This document shows, one piece after another, positions 43,009-54,773 of a stretch of DNA of 64,000 nucleotides (within the stretch, counting starts at the first letter, position 1; each line of letters begins with the position of its first letter). A model generated the notes under the pieces. The model ran no database searches. It had not been told where the DNA came from and saw only the letters and a program-made list of their open reading frames with translations. The DNA is from Chimonanthus salicifolius (lineage: Eukaryota > Streptophyta > Magnoliopsida > Laurales > Calycanthaceae). The stretch spans positions 11,780,302-11,844,301 of the forward strand of contig CM023539.1 of assembly GCA_013350335.1 (NCBI GenBank). The letters are read 5' to 3'. Made by a program: the position numbers and the translations under genes.

Positions 43009-45043
43009 TCAAGGTCTTCTAGACACAAGTTGAGGCTTAGGGCAAAAATTCTAAATGGAACCTTCTTGGAGTTGATATCAACTCAAAACCTCCCAAACAA
43101 ACTTACGCTTTGCATATTAACATTCTGCTACCAAATCACCTTCATATCGACAAATTCTCTGCAGATTTAAAAACACCAACATTAGTGGAAGAAATTCAAT
43201 CAATGTCCCTATGGTCGAAAAAATTAGCACTCAAAAATAATATCACTGCAGTCTTAATTAAGAAATCAAAAACAAAATTACCTCCCAAGATCCAATTTTG
43301 AGAAAGGATATAGAGAAATTTGAAGCCTTCAACCTTTCACCGGTGGGTTGAGAACCCGGATCGCCACATTTCTCTTTCGACCTCATAGAGTTAACAGGAG
43401 AGGTCTTCTTAGTTGCTTTAAACAATTTCATTTCAAAAGATCTAAAAAGGATGGGTCTTTCTCAATGTCAAACCAAGAGGAGTGAATTTCCCAAATAGAC
43501 TGAGAGGTGTTTCAATCTGCATTGCAGACAAAATAAAAAATCAAATGGCCAAAATACGAAATGAAGAGAGTATGCAAGATTCATAGATTCATACCAAATT
43601 TGAAGTCCAAAATCTCAACGTGAAAACAGGAAATAGTTTTTTCATGCATGGCATATATTTGTTCAAAAAATAATCCAACAGTAGTAAAAAATCTTGTAAA
43701 CTTGGAGCAACTAAAAAAAGAAATAAATCTTCCAGTGATACCTAATCAAAATCCAAAATGGGTTACTGTTCGCAAACACGATTTAGGTGGCAGAAGGTTG
43801 CATATAAATAAAAAAATAAACATTTACTAAATGGGAGCCTTTGTGAATGTGAACTAGAAAGTCGAAAGTAGATTAAGACCCAAAAACAGATACCCACAAA
43901 CATAAAAGTACAAAAAACTTCAATAACACAGAAGACCCACAAAATCATTAATCAAAAAGTCTCAAAAAACTGCATTGCTCTCAAAGAAAATTATAGAAAA
44001 AATAAAAAAACGAAAACACCTAATGAAGAAAAAGTCGAAAAGAGAGTGTCGTGACCCCAGCCTAGAGGCCCAAAGGCGTCCACGATCTATCGGCAATGGC
44101 GATTAATCGCCATTGGGCGAGTGGGTGTGGAAAAAGTCCCACATCTCCTAGGAGATGAATGTTGAGGGAGTTTATAAGAGGCAGTACTCCTTTCACCTAG
44201 CACAACACGTTTTGGGCTTAAAGTTGAGCCAAGCCCAATACAAAGTCGTGCGGGCCCCCGTGTGAGCCCAAAGCAGAAAATATTGTGGTGGGCCGAGTTG
44301 AGGTGGACCACGCATGCCCGAGTTGGGTCATGACAAATGGTATCAGAAATCAGGTTCAACAATCGAACTGTGTGGGCTTTTCCCATAGGAGTTATCGAGT
44401 CGAGCCAAGGACGGGGTCTTCCCCTAAGCGGCTGAGTCAAGCAGAGGGCGGGTCTAGGCTTAAGGGGGATGGATTGTAGTGGCCCCAACCCAGAGGCCGA
44501 AAGGCGTCCTTAATCAATCGGCAATGACGATCAATCGACGTTGGGCGAGTGGGTGTGGAAAAAGTCCCACATTGCCTAGGAGATAAATGTTAAGGGGGTT
44601 CATAAGAGGCAACACTCCCTTCACCTAGCACAACGCGTTTTGGGCCTCCATTTGAGCCAGGCCCAATGTAAACCCATGCGGGCCCACGTGTGAGTCCAGA
44701 GCGAACAATATTGTACTGGGCCGAGTTTAGTTGGATCGGGCACGCCTGAGAAACTTACATCCTGATTTGAATCCATTATTCTAGCCTCTTGCATCGGGCA
44801 CTCCCAAACACATCTTTCTGCTCTTCGGAAGAACCAGAAACATGGCTATGTAATCCATCAGAAGCAAAGGAAGTATCTCTAAAGCAAGAGTCTCATCCCT
44901 TCCATCTTCTCCAAGCATATCATTCGAAACAGTCAAACCAGTTTTCTTCAATAGTTACCGAGTGAAGAGGAGAGGGATTTGGGTCCTTCCAAAATGGGGG
45001 CCTAAAGCAATTGCTTGAGTTGCCTTATGCTTTAGTATGCCAT
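43009..45043. mobile_element. hAT-like insertion inside the TRIM LTR
   Basis: It is flanked by an 8-bp duplication GGGGTAGC (43001-43008) and GGGGCAGC (45044-45051). The right end reads 'gggggcctaaagcaattgct' then 'tgagttgccttatg', words I associate with plant hAT ends, and the left end has a weak inverted match ('aagttgaggcttagggc'). Perfect terminal repeats are not visible and no transposase is present. Small open frames inside (43110-43301 and 43648-43830) are unrecognised. Without the nested TRIM it is about 1.33 kb. Confidence 0.65.
44047..44750 (+). mobile_element. TRIM nested in the hAT-like element
   Basis: The 5' LTR is 44047-44335 (TGTCGTGACCCC...CATGACA) and the 3' LTR is 44475-44750. 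A primer site TGGTATCAGAAATCA follows the 5' LTR by two bases, and the purine tract 'taagggggatggat' (44461-44474) precedes the 3' LTR. The last 16 or so bases of the 3' LTR are missing. The left flank is GAGAG and the truncated end is 'cctgag', consistent with a small deletion between GAG repeats. Confidence 0.87.
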
Positions 45044-45525
45044 GGGGCAGCCCCTCTCCCATCACGAGGCATTTTGGGTCTGGCCAGGTGAGCTGGGCCT
45101 AAAACAAAACTGTACGGGCTTAGGTGGGACCCAAAGCGGAAAATATCTTGATGGGGTCGGGTCGGATCGTCACAAGTAGTATCAGAGCACGGTTCAACAC
45201 TCAGACTGTGTAGGCTCTTTACTTCTGTGATATTGCCTACCTATGTGTGTGGACCCTCTGTCAGTGTGACATGACAGAGCCGAGATGGCTTTGGTCTAAG
45301 GGGGTGGATTGTAACACCCAACATCACAGTTGGGGTGTGGGAAAGTCCCACATTGCCCAGTATGGTTGGGTGTAGAGTGAATTTAAGAGGGGGCAGCCCC
45401 TCTCCCATAACGAGGCCTTTGGGGCTTGGCCTGGTGGGCTATGCCCAAAGCAAAATCGTGAGGACCTAGGTGGGTCCCAAAGCGGACAATATCATAATGG
45501 GGTCAGGTCGAGTCGTCACATTTTC

Positions 45526-46212
45526 CATCATCTCCATCTTTGCTTTCTAGCAGAGTGAAATTCCTGTTGTTTTTTTTTTTTTTGCTTAGATTTAACCTCC
45601 AATTTTCATTAGATTGGAGCCTTGGCCGAACTCCATTGCAGTGACCTTAACTTGCATCTTTTTCTATTAGATATGCTACATCGGTTGGTCTTAGATAATA
45701 GATCTTGGACACTTCGATTGTGATGCAGGCATCATTCGTGAAAATGAGAAAGAAACTACATTATTTTTTGTCGTGGCAAAGTAGGGCCTAAATTGTATAA
45801 AATGATAAATTTATTTTATGTGGATCCTACCTATGGACCGAGGCCCTATTGGAAGCATAATAGAACCTACATGAAGTGTTACAAAGCCAAAACCCTAGCT
45901 CCAAAAGTGAGTTGCGAATTGGAGTAGGATGGTAGCTAAAATTCCACAAACCAATGGCGGATGGCATGTGGACTTTCATCTCCCTCATCAAGCAAGATTT
46001 GAAGTCCTAAATGGACAATGAACAAGGAATGTGGTGCATGCAGGTGGCTGATTTTGATTGGTTGGGATAACACATCATTCCTACCTGGTACAATGTGATT
46101 GGATGACAAAATCGTGGTCTAAATTTGTAGGTTTAATTGAATTATCAAACATGATATCATACTTTCATAAAATTAGGTTCATTCCAGTAATCCATCATTT
46201 GCACAATTCCAA
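45526..46212. other. Intergenic, no feature seen
   Basis: I see no supported gene or element ends here. Confidence 0.45.
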
Positions 46213-46524
46213 TAATTATAGACAAAGTTATCACTTGGGTCACTCCACCTAACAGCCTAGTGTTTTAGGCTAAAAGCACAGGTCCTAACAAGTCGTATCA
46301 GAGGCAAGTCTCAGGCTACCTCATGTGGGCTCAAGAGATCCCTCAGGCGAACAGGTTGGTCGGCGTCTCTCTCCGCCGGAGCTACTCGTTCGAGGGGGGA
46401 TTATTGGGGCTGCTGTGAAAGAGTCCCACCTTGGAAGTGTAGGGAGAGTTCTAGGGGTTTATATAGGACTTGGGTCACTCTACCTAACAGGCTTGTCTTT
46501 TGGGCTGGAAGCCCAGGTCCTAAC
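46213..46524 (+). mobile_element. 5'-truncated TRIM
   Basis: 'cacttgggtcactccaccta' through 'aggtcctaaca' (about 46213-46290) is repeated as 46446-46524. A primer-like TCGTATCAGAGGCAAG follows the first copy. The purine tract 'cgagggggga' at 46391-46400 precedes the full 3' LTR, which starts near 46405 and contains AGAGTCCCACCTTGG. The open frame 46325-46597 is a by-product. Confidence 0.75.
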
Positions 46525-46976
46525 AAGCACACCCATACCTACACCTATTGGGCTGGTTTTTCTCATGTTCTCTCCAACTCTAGTCCACTATAAATAGAGG
46601 TGTATGTAGCCAATGTAAGACTCACGAATTTGGAGTTGAGAATTGAAGTTTAAATACAAGCCTCTTTACGAAATTTCCTAGAAAGTTGTTTTCCTAGTTT
46701 CTTATTTTTATTTTGAATTAATTTAATTCATGTAATCATTCATTAAAATTATGCATTAAATTGTTTGAATATGATTGATGTATTTGGATTTGCATTTTTA
46801 ATTTAATTCAAGCAAAGTCAAACCTAGTTTCATTGGAAACTTGGTCTCACCGTGAATTTTATATGTTGGCAATTTTCACTAGAATTTGGAGTCTTTTTTA
46901 TTCTTCCGGTGAGACGTCAGATTTGATCCATCATTTTTAGTTGAGTTTCTAATTGCCCATTGAGAGTCTCTTGGGG
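46525..46976. other. Intergenic, no feature seen
   Basis: The sequence is AT-rich with no supported frame. Confidence 0.45.
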
Positions 46977-48765
46977 TGTTAGAACACAGTCTTAGATTGT
47001 CCCGAGAGGGGGGAGGAGAGGGGGGGAATAGGGCAATCACCAAATTTGATGGTCTTCAAAAATTTCTGGATGAATCAAATGATTTGCAACAGATTAAATT
47101 AGATTAATCAAGTATGTGACAAAAGAGTGTGTCAATTTAAGAGAACAATCACACAAATAAAGACCAAACACCCACAACACAAGATGTGTAGTGATTCCAT
47201 TTAAACAAAGCTACATCCACTGTTGATTCACTCAACCTTGGGCTATCCCAAATACACTATGTGGGGAGTTACGACCTAATGAATAGAATAAGACTTCCAT
47301 TTATCCAATTGATTGAGAATTTCACCCAATCGCCTAAGGTTTTGAAAGGTTCGACCAAAACCCGGTCTACGTGCTTATCCTTTTATTTTTTAGAGTGGTT
47401 CGATCACCTTGATCTGCTCCACTGTACAATGAAGATTTGAAAAATAAAAACTAAATGAAGCACTTGCCTTTGTAGCTCTTTTGAATGTAGATGATATGCT
47501 TCTTGAAGACTTCTCCCAATGCGATGTCATATGGTGATGATGATGTGCCTTTGTATGTGCAATCACAATCTATGGGAGGTTATTAGGATATGGATTTGTA
47601 AATTGATCACAGGCTTGGTTTTTTTCTCTCTCTTAACCTCAATCAAATTGATTGGATTGAAAATGATTTTCCTAAGTAAGGTACATAGAGAGGAGTGGGG
47701 AGCTCTGGTTTTGCTTTGTGATTTTCCAAGTAGGAGATCCAACCAAAATACAACAAGGTTTGGTGTTTAAATAGGCAAACAAAATTTTCAGATCAGTTCA
47801 AACTCAATAGGTCGAGTTTACTGATGGGTCAGTGAACTTAAATGTATCCGTTCAACCACGCGACCGTTGTGCATTAAATGCACTCCAACGGTTCTAAAAC
47901 TGTAACTACCGATGGGTCGGTATCACTGATGGGTCGACAATCCTGATGTTCCACATGTTGATCTTGTCGATGGTTCTAGATTATTAGAAAGCAACATAAA
48001 AATACAGAGCTTGCTCATCTAGAACCTTGAAAATTTTGATCGACATGTCTTTCCATCAATGGGTAGGTCTAGGTACTCTCAATGGGTCGATGACCTCGAT
48101 GTGTCTGTCTGAGAATACCCCAGAGTTTTAAGTCCTGAAGTCAACTCTACCCAGGTCGACATGTCGTGTTCCCCATCAAGTCGAACCTGATTATTAGAGA
48201 GTGGACTGAGTTTACAGTATGTTCTTTCCAGAGACTTCCCAAATCAAGTCGACATATCGATGACCATGATGGGTCGCTCATGTGTCACCGATGGGTCGGT
48301 GCACACGATACGCTCGAGCCCTGAATGACAGTCCTTCAGTGCAAAACCCTTGTTTAATAAAGTTGATGTGTCGATGACCTCAATGGGTCCTCATGTCTTC
48401 ACCAATGGGTCGGTGGACTCGACGGGTCGACCTGACAGATTACCAGATTTCCAATGTTTATCCCATTTGGTTCTATGACTGTCCAGGCACCACTTAGACA
48501 TAGATTAATTTTTACCAATATGATCCCTAAGTCTAGGTAAAGTTCACTAAGGGTGTGGTTCCACTTAAAGTCATCTATGGCTAATTTACCTTTGTGATTG
48601 CCATACACTTGGTGATACTTGAATCTTCAACTTGTTCTTCCATCTTGAGGTCTTGATTCAATCTTCACACTTGAGTCTTGTTTCATTGGCTTAAATCTTC
48701 CGAGGCAAGGCTTCACCTAAGTCATGGAATTGACAAATAGGTGACTCGGCAAGGCGGGTCTAACA
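46977..48765. mobile_element. Probable solo LTR, 1.79 kb
   Basis: It begins TGTTAGAACACAG and ends GGGTCTAACA, so TGTTAGA and TCTAACA are inverted ends, as in LTRs. The flanks (TGGGG and ACCAT) do not match, so it may be one LTR of a rearranged element. Inside, a degenerate GATGGGTCG(G) word recurs many times between 47810 and 48440. Confidence 0.5.
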
Positions 48766-49949
48766 ACCATTCTTGAATGAAATTCAATTAGCGAGTTAAA
48801 AGGGCCGAGAGATCCGAGGAACTCTCTAAAATGGGTTGATGTGAAATCAAGAGAGAGTTTTCTGTTTTTACAGAAAAGAAAAACTGAATCTGAAAATGAG
48901 TGTTTTTTTTAAAAAAAAAAAATGAAAACCCATTGAAACTGAAAATTGGGTTTTCTGTTTGAATTTAGATTTTTTTATTTTTGAAAAACAAGAACTGTAT
49001 TCTTATTCTTGGGTTTGGGTTTATGATTTTGATCCAAAGGAGGGATGTGGTGAAGATAACTCATTATTTTACATGTCAAATTTTGCTGAAAAAATGAGAA
49101 TTTGAACCTCCCTACCTATGTGGCATTAATAACTTAAAAATGATCTTTATCACTTTGCAATATTTGTATATTTTCGCTAATCAATGATCACATGTTGTTG
49201 TCTTAACCAATGATCACATAAATGGTTTGCATTCCATTCATTTGGCCTTTACTGAAAATCTCTGTAAGCCAGGGCCAATTAATGAGATTGCAGGTTTCTC
49301 TTCAAAGAGTTATATGTTCTGCAGGAGAGCCTCTGGAGTAGGTGTTACTTAGCTGTTTGGGTTCTACTTGATTATATTTGAAGGTTCCTTAATTCACAAA
49401 TGATGTTGTAACGACTTTCACTGAAGAAGAGCTTGGTCAGCCTTGACATGAAATTTATTCTAAACTCACTTCCTCTCCAATTGCTGTTGATAATGTTACT
49501 GCTTTCCATTGTGTAATGTTACTGCTTTCCATTGTGTCAAGTTACCTTTTCTACTTTATGTAGCATTATTTATGTTGCTTTAATACAATTGTTGTAGCCT
49601 TATTTATGTTGCTCTAAATCTCTAATACAATTGCATGGACTTGTAGTTGTTTCTTGGCAGATAGATAAGCAATGTGTGTTTTCAATGAACTTTCAGTATG
49701 CTCTCGTTGAATTACATTGGTATTGCCTTCTCTTGCCAATTGTACATGACAATCTTGAGAAGCTTACAAGTTGGGGCTTGGGTCAATGCAGTATATGTTT
49801 ACTTTCTTCAATTTTGAGATAAATCCAATCCACTCTTTGTAGCTCTTTCAGTGGATGGATATGCTATTTGTAGTCTCATGAAGTTTGTTTCCTTCAGATA
49901 TGTTACAAATATTCAATGTGCTAGATTCATTTTATTAAATCCTTGGCAA
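48766..49949. other. Intergenic, with a small tandem repeat
   Basis: At 49492-49537 'aatgttactgctttccattg' occurs twice in tandem with a 'tgt' link. I see no recognised gene. Frame 49631-49822 lacks family marks. Confidence 0.5.
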
Positions 49950-51000
49950 ACTTGTGGTCCACACCATATCAGAAGCTCTTTCACACCAACCCTTGGCACA
50001 CTTTTGGTTGTGCTTGTTATCCTTACCTTAGAGATTATGCTACTAATAAATTGCAACCTCAACCGGTTGAGTGTGTTTTTCTTGGATACAATTCTCAACA
50101 CAAGGGCTACAGCTATCTTCACTTTTCTACCCGCAAAATTTACATCTCACGACACGTCCTATTTAATGAGTTGTCTTTCCATATGCCTCCAGCACCTTGC
50201 GACATACAATCTCGCCAACTCAAGACATGGTCTTTATACTAGTAGTCACCATGCCCCCTTCGCTTGCACAACTCTCTTTTCGTCAATTGTGTGCGCAACA
50301 ATGAATTAATCACCGTCTATCCTGGCCTCATACCCCCCAACAAAATGGTCTTGCTGAAAGAAAACATCGCCATCTGGCAGAAATAGGTCGCACCCTCCTA
50401 GTTGCAGTACATCTCCCTCCTAACCTATGGGTTGAGGCTCTTTGTTCTATTGTGTACCAGATTAATAAACTCCCTACACCCCTTCTCAACTGGTCCACAC
50501 CATATCAGAAGATCTTTCACACCAACCCTGATTACCGCTCTCTTTAAACTTTTGGTTATGCTTGTTGTCCTTACCTTGGAGATTATGCTACTAATAAATT
50601 GCAACCTCGACCGGTTGAGTGTGTTTTTCTTGGATACAGTTCTCAACACAAGGGCTACACGTGTCTTTACTTTTCTACCTGCAGAGTTTACATCTCATGG
50701 TACGTCCTACTTAATGAAGTTGTCTTTCCCTATGCCTCCAGCACCTTTCAACATATAGCCTCGCCTACTCAAGACATGGTCTTTATACCAATAATCAGCA
50801 TGCCCCCTTTGCCTGCACAACTCTCTTCTACCATGACTGCTCCTCCAGCTCAGCCGCATCACCTTCTCCTTCTGCAACCGCATCACCTTCTCCTTCAGCA
50901 GTTGCATCGCCTTCTCCATCATCAGCGCCAGAGTCTCCTCCTGCTCCCTCATCCTCTCCAGTAGCAGCGCTGGAGCCGTCACCTATTGCCTCTTCACAAG
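49950..51000 (+). pseudogene. Copia C integrase, partly duplicated
   Basis: Unit 1 (49950-50283) reads WSTPYQKLFHTNPWHTFGCA, PYLRDYATNKLQPQPVECVF and LGYNSQHKGYSYLHFS. After it comes YPPQQNGLAERKHRHLAEIG-like integrase core (about 50330-50480). Unit 2 (50490-50831) then repeats WSTPYQKIFHTNPDYRSL, a stop, TFGYACCPYLGDYATNKLQP and so on. Unit 1 lacks the DYRSL part. A Pro/Ser/Gln-rich linker follows to about 51000. Confidence 0.85.
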
Positions 51001-51185
51001 AAATTGTTCACTCTTCACATGCCAATGTACATCCTATAGTGACTCGAGCAAAGGACGACATCTTCGAGCCCAACAAAAGAGTTTCCTTTACTAGTAGGCA
51101 TCCTTTACCTCAAGCCTTTGCTTCCTTAATTTTTTCCTTTGACTCTGAGCCCACCTGCTAAACTCAAGCTGCTCAATCCACAGAA

Positions 51186-51484
51186 TGGCGACATGCAATG
51201 AATGATGAATTTAATGCTCTCCTGGGGCAACAGACTTGGTCTCTAGTTCCACCTCATCAACATGTTAATATCGTTGGTTGTAAGTGGGTGTTTAAAATAA
51301 AACGTCGTTCTGATGGCACTATTGAAAGCTATAAAGCACATCTTGTTGCCAAAGGCTTTCATCAACAAGCTGAAATTGATTATGATGAGACATTCAACCC
51401 CGTTGTCAAGCCAAATACTATCCACACAGTCCTCAGTCTTGCTGTAAGTTGTGCATGGCCTATTCATCTGTTGGACGTCAAGAA
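51186..51484 (+). pseudogene. Copia C reverse transcriptase, 5' half
   Basis: The frame reads MNDEFNALLGQQTWSLVPPH, HVNIVGCKWVFKIKRRSDGT, AKGFHQQAEIDYDETFNPVV and WPIHLLDVKN, then runs into the solo LTR at 51485. Removing the insertion and one AAGAA copy rejoins DVKN to AFLHGNLTEEVYMTQ at 54774, in frame. Confidence 0.9.
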
Positions 51485-54400
51485 TGTAATACCCTAACCC
51501 GAATTAGGTTTAATTAATATGATTTATTCTAATAAATCATAATTTAACTTGTTAATCATGATTATTACAGTTATAAATTTGTGAAAAGTCCAGGTTTGGC
51601 CCAATCAGAGCTCGATAGCTTGATGATCCAACTCATCTAAGTTGAAAGGGCAAAATGGCAATTTACCATTAACAGTGTTATTTTATTGATTATTTAATTG
51701 TTTGGTTATTGTGGAGTGATATTGATTTCCTTAATTAAGGATTTAAATTCTGAAATTTATAAGTATTTTATTATATTTTTTTTTTAGAAAATGTTATTAA
51801 AAAACTACCTGAAAAGATCCCGAAAATTAAGAAATAATTATTTTTAAACAATTTTAAAAGTAAAATTTTAAGAAAAATATGTGTTTTAGATTTTATTTTA
51901 ACTCATTGTTTTATGTTTTCAAATTTTGAAAATAAAGGCTTTAAACCCTTTAAATAAATACAAGTTGAATTAAAGAAATAGTGATAAAAATGTGATTTTT
52001 GTTTAAATCAATAAATTTTGATAAAATATAAATCTCCAAAATTTATGATGTGTAGAGTTTATAAAACTCAACATTTTGGTTAAGATGGATTAAATTAATT
52101 AAGTTAAATAAATCTTCTAATTAGTTAAAAACTTAAAAATGAAATAAGCTGGACTTATTTGTAAATAAAATTTGAAGGACTAAACTACAAATTTCCAAAT
52201 CATTTGAAGCACCGATGTGCCAGATGAAGTTGCTGCTTGGACGTTGACTCATGCAAGCTACGGACGTAGCTTGCAGATGATGTGTTCTTCCCATGGCCCT
52301 ACTTAAAGGCCTACTACCCTACCTTCCATTGCCTATAAATTCAGGCCTAAAATGTAGATGAAATCCTCATTGTTTCTCAATATTTCCCTCCATTCTTCCT
52401 ACTTCCTTACTTAAAATTTCACCATTGCTTTGAAGTGGAAGTTTTTTCAATTGCTGAACCTCTGCCCAATTTACAAAGCGAAGGTAATATTTAGATTTGG
52501 TTTCAAATTCTAATCAGTTTAGGATCAAACAAAACTAAATTTGACTAAGATTTGAGTGTCAAAATTGATTTTTTTCCATGAAAACATAAATCTTCATGTG
52601 TTTCACTAATTTTTTGTTAAAATCTGATGTTTTTAATCAATATAAATGTTTCAATTGATTCCCAATATAAAGAGGACTCATTGAAGAGTCCACCTGACCA
52701 GTAGGGTGTGAAAAACGAATCCAGAAAATCCATTGTTTCTGGATTCGTAATTTACACAGTCCCTCCCCTCAATGTTCTGTTGCAGGTAACAGAGGAAGAA
52801 GACGAGTCTCAAAAGATCCGAGAATCGGCCTTCAGAAGTTTCGAAGGTAAGACTTCGGAAGTTCCAAACTTCTGTTCGGGGTTCCGAAGCGCTCAGAGGC
52901 CAAATATTTATTTTTGCCTCTGTTGTTCAGACCCTGGTGTTCTAAGACCCCCTTGGACGCTCTAAAATGTTCGGAAGTTTCGAGCAGACCTCGGTAGGTT
53001 TCGAGACACACTGAGACCTATCGATTTTCCTGTTTTCTTTCCTTCTTTTCGGAAGCAAGCTCGGAAGCTCCAAAACCTGAACTTCGGAAGTTCCGAAGAA
53101 CAGAACTCAAGTTCTGAAGGCTCTGTAAATCCCAGATTTTAGGAAGTGGCTCGGAAGTTCCGAAGCCATAGTACTTGGTTCCGAGACATGTTCCGAGGAA
53201 CCCATGACTGGTTTTTTAAACTTAGTCTAAGTTAGGATATCATGTTAAAACTTAGACCCTAGGTTTTGATGTATATTTATACCATTTTGATAATTAAAAA
53301 TGATATTAACCCTCTCTTTGGTACTATTATGTAAATCTATATTATGTATTCACTTCCAAGCCTATACTCTCTATCTGTGGCGCAGCGGAAATGCAGTCAG
53401 GTAGTTATCAGTACCTGTACAATTAACTTCACCGCTCGGTAGAAAATAAGGGTTCGGGCACTAAGTGATCTCTATGTCTAACTCATTATATAAGTAGTGG
53501 CCTGAGCATCTTATATCTCTAAGCCTAACTCAATACGTCTACGTGGTCATTTCCAGAAGACAATATGAGAAGTGGCCTAAGTACCTTATTATACTTCTGA
53601 TTACTGTAATTTAAAATGGATAGTAACCCATATAGGAGACTCAGATCCATTTCCCTTGGAATTTTTCTGGAAAATAAGATAAGATTTGAAATACTATGAA
53701 TATGTGTTGTATTGTTCTAAGTATTATGTTTGATTAATGGTTGTATAATTCATTGTATCCTTGTTTGTGTGTTTGACAGATACTTTGATACCCCACATAT
53801 TCGGTGTGGAGACTTAATATTGCCGTAGGAGTAAATCAGGTTAAGAGGATCTAATGCAATGAGTGGTTTCAAAGATCAAATTTAATGAACCCACTTATAT
53901 GCCTGGATATGATACACTATTGTGTAAAGTGCTTATTGATACTAACGATTTTTATTGTATATATTTCGTATGAGTTATGACGATATTGATACTGCTTCCA
54001 CGTACCCTTAAATACTGAACTATTATCAGCCCAAGTGTGTCGATTATACGCCCAGGTGTGTCGATTTGCGTCTACTGGCCCAAGTGTGTCAGTACCGGCC
54101 CAAGTGTGTCGGAGATGTAATTGCAAGATTCTACGTTTTGACCGTGTCGGAACTTAATACTTATAGTTAGTATAGTGTCTAAGTATTATGTTGGATGTCA
54201 GTAGTTACATGAAGATGACATGATATATTGGCATGATAAACTTATCATAATGATGATGTTGATTTTGGCTAACCTGATATTCAGTACACTGTATTGTTAT
54301 GTACTTTTCACTAGGCTGGTTAGTTCCTACTCACATTTTAGGAGATGTATCCGAGGAGGAAGAACCTCCATTTCAATGTTAGGATGGATAAGCTGTTGCG

Positions 54401-54768
54401 GTTACTTGGAATTCCCACGGATGGGAATTTCATTTATTTTGACTATTGGTTCTTGAAACCATATTTTTGTTTAAAGTATCTCATGTGGTACTTATTTTAT
54501 AATCATGTATGAACTTCCATGTTACCATTAGCAACTCTGGATGACATAAATGATATTATCTTTTATGACGGAAATATTTGTTTGTATGCTATGTGTTGGT
54601 AAAAGGGTAGATATATGGTACATGTTTGAGTCCACATGTAAATAGCATGTGTGACATTTATTTCTGAGCCTAACTATTGATCCAGCCCAGTTAGGAGTTA
54701 TTAAAGATTAAAAAAAATATATATATATTTAGTAGCGTTCTGGCCCACCTCCAGGTCAGGACGTTACA
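51485..54768. mobile_element. Solo LTR, 3.28 kb, inside the Copia reverse transcriptase
   Basis: It begins TGTAATACCCTAACCC and ends GGTCAGGACGTTACA. A target duplication AAGAA lies at 51480-51484 and 54769-54773. No internal region is present. It belongs to the same family as the LTR at 59176-62119 (shared order: 'caatttacc', 'ccttaattaaggattt', 'gaagacaatatgag', 'gaggaggaag'). Near 54028-54112 a 'gcccaagtgtgtcg' word occurs four times. The open frame 52708-52965 has no family marks. Confidence 0.9.
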
Positions 54769-54773
54769 AAGAA

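Larger units (their letters stand above)
42920..45520 (+). mobile_element. TRIM with a split 5' LTR (outer element of a nest)
   Basis: A target duplication TTTTC lies at 42915-42919 and 45521-45525. The 3' LTR is 45310-45520 (TGTAACACCC...CGTCACA, 211 bp). The 5' LTR is in two pieces, 42920-43008 and 45052-45174, which together make 212 bp. A primer site (AGTATCAGAGCAC) follows at about 45179-45191 and the purine tract 'taagggggtggat' precedes the 3' LTR. Between the two LTR pieces lies a 2-kb insertion. Confidence 0.9.

Noticed and set aside
43110..43830. Small frames that could be a captured gene in the hAT-like element
   Set aside because: They are short, with no recognised domain and no intact exon structure.
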